In this document: positions 1-7,300 of the stretch, piece after piece | How positions within the stretch are numbered: position 1 is the stretch's first letter | Layout: every line of letters starts with the position of its first letter | NCBI GenBank assembly: GCA_900319385.1 | Contig: ONOG01000002.1 | Span: 1 to 64,000 of the forward strand | Source: an uncultured Prevotellaceae bacterium | Lineage (GTDB): Bacteria; Bacteroidota; Bacteroidia; Bacteroidales; Bacteroidaceae | DNA length: 64,000 nucleotides | Reading direction: 5' to 3' | The notes under the pieces: generated by a model | Seen by the model: the letters and a program-made list of their open reading frames with translations, nothing else | Told to the model about the DNA's origin: nothing | Databases searched by the model: none | Program-made: the position numbers and the translations under genes

Positions 1-98
1 CTGCCCCAGACGAAGGTATTCACGACGGCGGCGATGGCAACGACGATGACGACCCGTCGGCCAAGCATCGCTCCGACGTTTGGGGTAACCTCTGGTAG
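1..98 (+). CDS. C-terminal end of a small Trp-tail peptide (partial)
   Basis: Reading from base 3, the frame is open from the window edge to a TAG at 96-98, giving 31 residues that are Asp/Gly-rich and end in DPSAKHRSDVWGNLW. The end resembles that of the peptide at 2210-2395 (DPDAKVRDCWKDGLW): DP, AK, R, W and a final LW line up, after a Gly/Asp-rich stretch. I therefore read it as the tail of a second member of the same small-peptide family. The start lies outside the window, so length and leader are unknown. No function is assigned. Chance openness is possible for so short a stretch, but the shared ending argues against it. Confidence 0.6.
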   Translation, partial: APDEGIHDGGDGNDDDDPSAKHRSDVWGNLW

Positions 99-148
99 GG
101 GTATAGAATCAGAATACTTCGCTGTGGATGTTTTTTTTGCAACGAACT

Positions 149-211
149 ATTGACCCAAACAACTTGAAAATGCAGCCTGTAACGGTTGCATTTTCAAAAA
201 ACGGGGTCAAT
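149..211. terminator. Long imperfect hairpin after the partial peptide gene
   Basis: An outer pair (ATTGACCC at 149-156 with GGGTCAAT at 204-211) encloses an inner pair (TTGAAAATGCA with TGCATTTTCAA). It lies about 50 bases after the stop at 98. No clean U-run follows on the plus strand, so it could be a structured 3' end, a small repeat or a weak terminator. Confidence 0.45.
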
Positions 212-401
212 CTCATATAGTTGCCTATTCTTTTTATTGGCACACTTCGTGTGGAAATTTGACAAATTGGCTCCAAATTTCACAAATTATTTTGTTTAAT
301 TTGAAATAAAGGAATCTAAAGGAAAATGCCAAAAACTTCAAACGTCTAATAATCAGTCATTTGGTTTCATTTGGTTTCATTTGGATTCTCGGCTCGATTC
401 A

Positions 402-464
402 CTTTCTCGCTACAAAAAAAATCTCTGAAACACTTGTAAACCGTGTTTCAGAGATTTTTCTTTT
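402..464. repeat. Flipped-loop hairpin repeat, copy 1
   Basis: A conserved CTTTCTCGCTAC, a poly-A run and TCTCTGAAACAC lead into a loop and then TGTTTCAGAGATTTTTC plus T-run. The stem is bordered by A-run and T-run, so it can act as a bidirectional terminator. The same block recurs at 13553-13614 in the same orientation, except that the central 15 bases (CACTTGTAAACCGTG here) are exactly reverse-complemented there. Nearby at 362-385 is a tandem 10-mer TTGGTTTCAT. Confidence 0.8.
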
Positions 465-552
465 CAAAAAGGTATAAAAAAAGTGTAACAATTTTCAAAT
501 ATTTGATTTTGTAAGATAGACATTGCCATTCTTTTTAATAGACACCAAAACG

Positions 553-599
553 AAAAAGAGCACCCACCAGTTAATCTGATGAGTGCTCAATTCTTTTTT
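553..599. terminator. Bidirectional hairpin terminator
   Basis: GAGCACCCACCAG (558-570) pairs, with two mismatches, with CTGATGAGTGCTC (576-588). A-run and T-run flank it on both sides. It lies just beyond the TAA that closes the open tail at 598-732, so on the minus strand it fits as the terminator of the lipoprotein gene. Confidence 0.7.
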
Positions 600-732
600 A
601 CCATGTACCTCTTATAATCTCTCCAACTTTTTCTCCTTTCGTGATTGTTAAGCTGAATGTACCATCGTAGCTATCACTCTCACCTTTAGGAGTAGGAAAA
701 CCAGAAATCGAGGACTGTTGGCTTTGATACTG
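598..732 (-). pseudogene. In-frame 44-codon open tail after the lipoprotein stop
   Basis: Directly after the TAA of the lipoprotein gene (733-735 on the minus strand) the same frame stays open for 44 codons, ending ...GEIIRGTW before TAA at 598-600 and a terminator. The peptide looks coding: it has a DGTFSLTITKGEK segment that echoes the DG/SGTF and TKG pattern at the end of the annotated protein. Either the gene has acquired an early stop and this is its old C-terminus, or it is a remnant of a related downstream gene. I saw no start codon with a good context inside it. Whether it is translated by read-through cannot be told from sequence. Confidence 0.5.
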
Positions 733-1926
733 TTAGATTAGACGGAGTGAGAACGGGAATGTGGTTCCTTTTGTCAGATTGTGGAAAGTACCGCTAAACT
801 CTTTTCCGTCAAATTTACCTTCAAAACGCCCCGATTTTGTACCCGATGGAGTTGTTTCGTTCAGTGTAAGCGTTCCGTCTTTTTCATACTCTCCACTCAA
901 AGAGAGTTCAACTCCTTCTTTTTGGAAGGAATAGTGATAGGAGCCAGTTGTATTACCCTTGCTAATGTCAAGTTTCATGTAAGACACATCATACTCTCCA
1001 ATGGTTCCTTTCAATTCATAATGACCTTCCATCTTTTTAACTCCGGGATCCAGTTGTGTTGGATCGTTCTTTTTCATGAATTCGTCGTATTCATCTCCTT
1101 TCATCTTGGCAAATTTAAGCAGCGACTGGATGGGTGAGATGTTTTTATAGACAAACGATATGGTACAATTGAAGTCGTGCTCTAAGGCGGCCCTTACAGA
1201 TCCGCTTCCTGGGTCTACGAAGTATGTATATCCTTCGCCCGGCTGGAGGTCTACTCCTGCCTCAATAATCTTCTTGCTCGCTGCCGTCCCGTTAGGACAA
1301 TAGAAATAAAATTCCACATTATATTCATCTGCCTTGATGGGAACCGTTCCGACATTCCTGATGGGCTGGGTGACAGTGACGCTTCCGCCAAAGTTGCGGC
1401 TGGCACAATATGTGCCACCTTCATCAACCAGTTGGCCGCCGATGTAACTGGCGTATTTCTCCTTCAGTGCAGCGATGAAATCGCCATCTTCGTTAAATAG
1501 TTCCGACAGTTTTAAGTCGGAAAGTTGCTTCATGGGCACACCAGTCTTGATAGCCAATTCCATGGCAGCAGAGTCAAGCTGAAGCACGCTGAAGGTTTCC
1601 AACAGCGAAATGTTCTTGTCGTCGGCAACTTTGAACACCAGCGCTTGCTGACGGTCGTTCTTGATGTTGACCACGTAATCGCCCGAGTCGTTCTTCTCGA
1701 CACTGATGTCGCCCTTCTGAATGCTGTCGGGAAAAGTCATGTTCTCAATGTTCTTGGCATTGGGATAAAGGCTGTAGATGGTGGCTTTGTCGTGGTTGTT
1801 CACAGCGGAAATGAATTGTTTGGCAGCCTCTTCCACTTTTCCCTTGTTGCCGTCGCATGACAACAGCGTGAAAGCCACAAGCAAAAGAGCTGTCACCAAA
1901 ATGTTACTTTTTTTCATATTATTCAT
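733..1926 (-). CDS. Secreted lipoprotein, NTF2-like N-terminus, unknown function
   Basis: The 397-residue product has a lipoprotein signal with lipobox LLSC (Cys24), so it should be lipidated and exported. Residues 30-60 (VEEAAKQFISAVNNHD) resemble the helix of NTF2-like/DUF4878-type lipoproteins. Residues 100-290 are of no family I recognise and carry three Cys. Residues 300-397 are beta-rich with Gly/Phe repeats (GRFEGKFDGKEFSGTF) typical of small Bacteroidales surface domains. Two ATGs (codons 1 and 4) are possible; both keep the signal peptide. The first ATG lies inside the first bases of the 190-bp duplicated leader. The frame continues open for 44 codons past the stop, so the protein may be truncated. 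Confidence 0.85.
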   Translation of the reverse strand: MNNMKKSNILVTALLLVAFTLLSCDGNKGKVEEAAKQFISAVNNHDKATIYSLYPNAKNIENMTFPDSIQKGDISVEKNDSGDYVVNIKNDRQQALVFKVADDKNISLLETFSVLQLDSAAMELAIKTGVPMKQLSDLKLSELFNEDGDFIAALKEKYASYIGGQLVDEGGTYCASRNFGGSVTVTQPIRNVGTVPIKADEYNVEFYFYCPNGTAASKKIIEAGVDLQPGEGYTYFVDPGSGSVRAALEHDFNCTISFVYKNISPIQSLLKFAKMKGDEYDEFMKKNDPTQLDPGVKKMEGHYELKGTIGEYDVSYMKLDISKGNTTGSYHYSFQKEGVELSLSGEYEKDGTLTLNETTPSGTKSGRFEGKFDGKEFSGTFHNLTKGTTFPFSLRLI

Positions 1927-2110
1927 TTAGTGTTATTATAGTTTTCGATACAAAATTACACAAGAAGAACGAAAAGAAGGGCATATTTTTCATCCATGTT
2001 TGTCCATGTTTAATTTTTCTACAAATTGCACCTGGAAATTCAATGGCTTTAATAGAAATCACTACTACGAATGACACGAATTATACGAATTGAGATAGCT
2101 GTGGTAGGAC
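1921..2110. repeat. 190-bp duplicated leader, copy A
   Basis: This block aligns without gaps to 10325-10514; I count about 19 mismatches (roughly 90% identity). It covers the start codon of the lipoprotein gene, a minus-strand TAATTTTG box, two CCATGTTTGTCCATG motifs and an ACGAATGACACGAAT motif. Each copy sits immediately upstream of a minus-strand gene, so it looks like a duplicated promoter/leader rather than a coding repeat. Confidence 0.9.
1951..1958 (-). promoter_or_regulatory. Predicted -7 box TAATTTTG of the lipoprotein gene
   Basis: The minus strand reads TAATTTTG, matching the Bacteroidota TAnnTTTG -7 consensus, 25 bases before the ATG. A clear -33 TTG at the usual spacing is not visible. 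The same box is conserved in copy B at 10355-10362. Confidence 0.5.
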
Positions 2111-2148
2111 AAAAAGAGCATGCGACACCAATTTATGATGCCGCATGC
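2111..2148 (-). terminator. Terminator of the BspA/cohesin/peptide operon
   Basis: GCATGCG (2118-2124) pairs with CGCATGC (2142-2148), and on the minus strand the stem is followed by TCTTTTTG. It lies about 60 bases after the stop of the 61-residue peptide gene, closing the minus-strand operon. Confidence 0.75.
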
Positions 2149-2209
2149 ACAACATATTAACAACGGTTTGTGTATCTGTATATTTATTAACTAACTTACG
2201 TGCGTGGTA

Positions 2210-2395
2210 TTACCACAGCCCGTCTTTCCAGCAGTCCCTGACCTTCGCGTCCGGGTCCATCTCACCCTCCTCGTCGATGCCGCCGCTCCCGATGCCGTTG
2301 TCACCGGTCACGCCGCCAGGACTCGTCTGACAGAACGAACAGACGCTCAGCGCCTGCTCCTCTACCGCTACGGGTGACTCGTATGCTTTCTTCAT
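2210..2395 (-). CDS. 61-residue Trp-tail peptide
   Basis: The gene has a strong ribosome binding site (AAAGGAGGA, about 8 bases before ATG) and lies 18 bases after the cohesin-like gene, so it is very likely real. The peptide starts MKKAYESPVAV, has a CSFC motif at residues 19-22, a Gly/Asp-rich middle (GVTGDNGIGSGGIDEEGE), and ends DPDAKVRDCWKDGLW. I recall similar short MKKxYxxP...DPxAKxR...W peptides from Prevotella genomes, all annotated as hypothetical; no function is known to me. It has no hydrophobic segment long enough for a signal peptide. Three Cys and the conserved tail would suit a modified or secreted peptide, but no maturation enzyme is adjacent. A relative's tail is at 1-98. 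Confidence 0.8.
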   Translation of the reverse strand: MKKAYESPVAVEEQALSVCSFCQTSPGGVTGDNGIGSGGIDEEGEMDPDAKVRDCWKDGLW

Positions 2396-2413
2396 ATCTA
2401 GTTCCTCCTTTCT

Positions 2414-3661
2414 TTAGTTCTTGAATAACTTCTTGCCGTTCACGATGTAGGTGCCCTTCGGCAATGCGTTCCAGTCAACATTCTCGCCGACTAGCATGCC
2501 CTGCAACGTATAGACCGGACCATCCTGCACATCTGCGCCCATGCCTTCTATGGCAGTAGGAACGTCGTCGATGACGAAGCGAACCTTCGCACCGAAGTCT
2601 GTCTCCTTCCCTACCACCTCCTCCAGCTCGAACCAGCCGCGGAAGCCCTTGATATTGGTCTTCCCGACAGAATACCAGAACTTGTTGTCGCTGACAAACA
2701 GACCGTCGGCCGGAACCTTCGTCTTCACCAGCGTTGCCGTGAACCTGCCGCTCTTCTCATAATCGTCCGTCGTCACCCTTACCACGACGTCACTGACAGC
2801 ACTGGACAAGGTCACGTCGTCGGCCTCTATCGTCGTAACGTCACGGGAGGTCCTGATGAGAACGGGGGTGCCTCCCGCCAGGTTTCCACGGGCAGGTATC
2901 GTGTAAGAGGAGAACTTGACCGTAATCCCCAGAGGTATCACATTCTCCTCGTCGTCGCCATAATCAACGTCAAAACCGCTGAACTTGGCAAACTGGACGT
3001 CTGAACCGAACAGCTTCGTGGCAGTGCCCCTAGTCAGGTTAAACGGCAATACCAGCGTGTTCCATACACCAGACTTGATGCTGCGCTGTATCGTCACGTC
3101 ACCCTTCTCGCCTGCCGTGTATTCAGGAAGGACGGAAGACGTCTCGTCGAAGTGGATACGGCCGTCGTCAGGAGCACCGATTGTGACGGTAAACGAGAAA
3201 TCGTCAAGATAGACGTCTGTCACATGTCCGTCCACACGTTGCTGGAAGGTCGCCTTTGTCACATTTACCAAATGTGCGCTTCCCGCGGCAAGACTGTTGT
3301 CCGCAATGAGAGTCAGGGTAAGGAGAGTCCCCTCCATGCCCCTGATGGTCGCAGACTCGTTTTGAGGCTGGAACGCAATCTTTCCATCACCGGCAAACGC
3401 GGGATTAAACTTGCTGATGCTCGCGTCCTTGACATAGACGGGGTCGCCGTCTTCATCCTTGAGAAGGGAGATGCCTTCGGGCAAAGAGAGTGCAAGGGTA
3501 AAACCCACCTTGTCCACTGTGGACGTGAACCTGTAGCCGATGACCAGAGAGGCCGAACCTCCCGGGGAAACGGTTACGTCACCGATGATGATTTCGTCTG
3601 CCAAGGCTTGGGATGCGCAGAAAAGCCAGGCCATCAATGAATTAATCACTATACGTTTCAT
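2414..3661 (-). CDS. Secreted cohesin-like domain protein
   Basis: The 415-residue product has a signal peptide (cleavage probable after QALA, residue 21). Residues 22-155 form a cohesin/CBM-like beta-sandwich: GDVTVSPGGSASLVIGYRF, LPEGISLLKDEDGD, an NESATIRGMEGTLLTLTL strand pair and a Q-R-VDG loop. The same landmarks (LPSGFTLKRDEYDD, SGTATIRGNEDTVVSFTL, QSKVDG) occur in the dockerin protein at 3701-4330. Residues 190-365 are a beta-rich module with a WNTLVLPFNLT motif, common in Prevotella surface proteins. The last 35 residues (VYTLQGMLVG...LPKGTYIVNGKKL) are a C-terminal domain of the kind linked to Bacteroidota surface proteins. It lies 39 bases after the dockerin segment in the same operon. 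A role in a surface complex is inference. Confidence 0.85.
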   Translation of the reverse strand: MKRIVINSLMAWLFCASQALADEIIIGDVTVSPGGSASLVIGYRFTSTVDKVGFTLALSLPEGISLLKDEDGDPVYVKDASISKFNPAFAGDGKIAFQPQNESATIRGMEGTLLTLTLIADNSLAAGSAHLVNVTKATFQQRVDGHVTDVYLDDFSFTVTIGAPDDGRIHFDETSSVLPEYTAGEKGDVTIQRSIKSGVWNTLVLPFNLTRGTATKLFGSDVQFAKFSGFDVDYGDDEENVIPLGITVKFSSYTIPARGNLAGGTPVLIRTSRDVTTIEADDVTLSSAVSDVVVRVTTDDYEKSGRFTATLVKTKVPADGLFVSDNKFWYSVGKTNIKGFRGWFELEEVVGKETDFGAKVRFVIDDVPTAIEGMGADVQDGPVYTLQGMLVGENVDWNALPKGTYIVNGKKLFKN

Positions 3662-3700
3662 TGCTCTATGATTTGTTGTTTGAATGGTTAATGGATATTG

Positions 3701-4330
3701 TTATTGAGGATCCAGTTCCTGGAAATCCGTTTGACGAGACTTGCTGCTGGAAGAGTCGTTGAAATAAATATACAGGACCTCAATGGCATCGGCTGGGGTG
3801 ATGCTGCCGTCGCCGTTCACGTCGGCAGCCTTCACATTGAAGCCATTCTGCCCTACCTCAAAATAATGGTAGAGGATCATGATGGCATCCGACGGGGTGA
3901 TGTTGCCGTCACCGTTCACATCACCCAGAAGGCAGTCCTCTACGGTGAAAGTGACATACACGTCACTCAGCGATGTGTCATAGGTCGTGCCGTCCACCTT
4001 GCTCTGGATGAGGCTCCTCGTAAGCCTTACGGGATATGTGCCGGCAACGGCCTCATCAGACACCTGCAGTGTGAAGGAGACGACCGTGTCTTCGTTTCCG
4101 CGGATGGTCGCCGTTCCCGACGTAGGCGTCAGGGCAACATTATAGGATGCGTCGGACGTTTCTGAAAGGTTTACGGACATCTTATTTGCACGACTGCCCA
4201 GAATATAGTCCACGTCATCATACTCATCCCTCTTCAGGGTGAAACCGCTCGGCAGCGTTAATCTGAAGGAGCAGCCCACTGGAATCAGCGTGTTCTTCAT
4301 CTTGACATCCAACGTCACCTCGTCACCCAC
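3701..4330 (-). CDS. Cohesin-like plus dockerin type I segment (frameshifted tail of the BspA protein)
   Basis: This frame opens with a GTG at 4328-4330 that has no ribosome binding site and overlaps the end of the BspA gene, so it is best read as that gene's C-terminal part. Residues 1-130 are a cohesin-like beta-sandwich (GDEVTLDVKMKNTL, LPSGFTL). Residues 138-195 hold two dockerin calcium loops, DVNGDGNITPSDAI and DVNGDGSITPADAI, each followed by a Leu/Tyr/Phe helix. Dockerins bind cohesins in known calcium-dependent pairs. One extra base (or a lost TATG duplicate) near 4318-4330 would join the frames into a protein of about 1,930 residues. Independent translation from GTG cannot be excluded, but it would yield a protein without a signal peptide. 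Confidence 0.8.
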   Translation of the reverse strand: MGDEVTLDVKMKNTLIPVGCSFRLTLPSGFTLKRDEYDDVDYILGSRANKMSVNLSETSDASYNVALTPTSGTATIRGNEDTVVSFTLQVSDEAVAGTYPVRLTRSLIQSKVDGTTYDTSLSDVYVTFTVEDCLLGDVNGDGNITPSDAIMILYHYFEVGQNGFNVKAADVNGDGSITPADAIEVLYIYFNDSSSSKSRQTDFQELDPQ

Positions 4331-7300
4331 ATACCAGAGATGTCCGTGTCGGGCTCAACCGTGGGAATGTCGACCGTCACCGTGCAGGCGGCAGAGAGGT
4401 CGCTTCCGTCGTTCGTCGTCGCGGTGATGGTGGCCGTGCCGTTCGCAACGGCCGTAACGACACCATCGCTGCTGACGGTGGCAACACTCTCGTCGCTGCT
4501 CGACCAGGTGACACTGCCGTCGGTGACGTTCTCAGGTAACACTTCTGCTGTAAGCGTTGCTGTTTCGCCTATAGTTGTCAGAGACAGTGTTTCTTCATTG
4601 ATGGTTACAGATGTGGCTAAGACAACGGGGGCAGGTGCTTCCACGATACCGCCCTTAAACACATTTTCTGTCCAGCCTGCTGCGATGTAGGCATCGCGGG
4701 TGCCGTAGGGAACGGTGAGAACACATGAAGTACTGATATTGCTAAAAGCCATCATGCCAAAAGCAAAGGGTGTTTCCATCTTTGCCACGACGGAAGACAG
4801 GTGAGGGCAATCAGTGAACGCATAATTTCCGATGCTCGTCACGCTGTTGGGGATGATAACTGAGGTCAGGCCGCAACTATCGAACGCATTATTTCCGATG
4901 CTCGTCACGCTGTTGGGGATGATAACTGAGGTCAGGCCGCTGCAAGCTGCGAACACCCAGTCGTCTATGCTCGTCACGCTGGAGGGGATAATGACGGAGG
5001 TCAGGCCGCTGCAACCTCTGAAAGCATAGTTTCCGATGCTCGTCACGCTGTTGGGGATGTTGACGGAGGTCAGGCCAGTGCAACCTATGAAAGCATAGTC
5101 TCCGATGCTCGTCACGCTGGAGGGAATCACCGTGTTTTTGCTACCTGTTATCAATGTATTGGTTGCAGTTTGAATAATTGCATTACAGTTGTCACGAGAG
5201 TCATAGAAGGTATTACCACTTTCAACCCTGACAGAAGTCAGGCCGCTGCAATACGAGAATGCACGATATCCTATGCTTGTAACGCTGTTGGGGATAGTGA
5301 GGGAGGACAGGCTGCCACAACCATAGAACGCATAATTTCCGATGCTCGTCACACTGTTGGGAATGGTGACGGAGGTCAGGACGCCACAACCATAGAACGC
5401 ATAATTTCCGATGCTCGTAACGCTGGAGGGAATCACCGTGTTTTTGCAACCTGTTATCAATGTGTTGGATGCAGTTTGAATAATTGCATTACAGTTGTCA
5501 CGAGAGTCATAGAAGGTATTACCACTTTCAACCCTGACAGAAGTCAGGCCAGTGCAACCTCTGAAAGCACGCTCTCCGATGCTCGTCACGCCAGAGGGGA
5601 TAGTGAGGGAGGACAGGCCGCTGCAATTATAGAACGCATATTCTCCGATGCTCGTCAAACCCGTGAAATACTGCAATTCGTCAAAAGCCTGAATCGTCGT
5701 ATTTTCTTTGAACACTGTGCCCAGATCGGTCACGGCGGCAGCCTCTGTCTCACTCAGTTCACCGTCGCCATTGGTGTCCCAGTTGGCTACGCAGAGAGCC
5801 TTGACGTTGGTATCAGCAAAATCAATATCTGGAGCTTTTAATCCATACTCTAGATTCTTAAAGGACAACCAGTCTCCAACGGCATTTTGAATTTGGAAAG
5901 AAAGGTTGAGAACACCATCTTGACCAACTGTACAATCAAGCGACAATTCGCCATATAATAATGTGGATAGGCCAACAATTCCACTATTATATACACTTCG
6001 CATGCCCACATCAGATAATTTGATTGAAGCATTGTTTGCGAAGAATGTAATACCTGATGGATAGGTAGTTGAATTACCTTCGTTGTAAGCACGTGCCAGG
6101 ATTTTCACGGTATACAAACCTGGTGTCAATCCTGTAATTGGATCATGCGTAATCGTCGCATTGGTCAGCATATTACCGGCACCGCGCCAAAGTTCGATAA
6201 ACGGTGTGGTTATTCCAGAACCATCTTCTTCAGCGGACCAACTGTTGAAATGGAATAAATCGGCACTCGTAGTAGTCCAATTATTAATACGTTTTAGATT
6301 GTCACATCCAAAGAACGCACTCTTTCTGATGATAGATTCACATGCGGTAACATCAATTGCCGTTAGACCTGTGCAACTTTCAAATGCCATTAATCCGAAG
6401 TCAGTTACAGAACCGGGTATTGTAACAGAGGTCAGGCCGATACAACCCAAGAATGCTTGCTCTCCTATCTTAGTGAGGCCATCAGGGAATTCTATAGAAG
6501 AAAGGCCTGTGCAATTTTTAAATGCATAATCACCAATAGTCGTCAAACCGGCTGGGAAAGAAATGGAAGTCAGACCTGTACGGAATTCAAATGCACCATT
6601 TTCAATACTTGTTACATCGGAAGGAATGACTGTGTTTGCACATCCTACAATCAATTTGTTGGAAGACGTTTCGATAATAGCATTGCAGTTGTTGCGAGAA
6701 TCATAAACAGGGTTGCCGTTCTCCACAACGATGGATGTCAGATTCACCCAAGCACTCAAACCCGAGAAAACATATTCACCGATACTGGTCACACTTGCAG
6801 GAATCGTAATTGAAGCAAGACTTGTGCAATCATAGAACGCTCTTTCACCAAGGTTTGTTACGCTATTAGGTATCGTTACGTTTACAAGATTTCTACATCC
6901 ATTGAATGCATTATCTCCAATGCTCGTTAAACCAGTGAAGTACTGCAGTTCGTTGAAAGACTGGATTGTCGTTTTTCCTCTGAACACTTCACCCAGGTCG
7001 GTCACGGCGGCAGCCTCGGTCTCACTCAGTTCGCCGTCGCCGTTGGTGTCCCAGTTGGCAACACAGAGAGCCTTTACCTTGGAATCAGCAAAATCAATGT
7101 TTTGAACGGGTGCAGGTGCTTCTACGATCCCCCCCTTGAACACATCTTCTGTCCATCCTGCCGCGATGTAGGCATCGCGGGTGCCAGCGGGAACGGTGAG
7201 GGTACAAGATGAGCCGATACCGCTAAAAGCATCTGAGTCGAAAGCAAAGGGTATTTCCATCTCAGCGACGACGGAGGTCAGATTATCGCAAAAATAGAAC

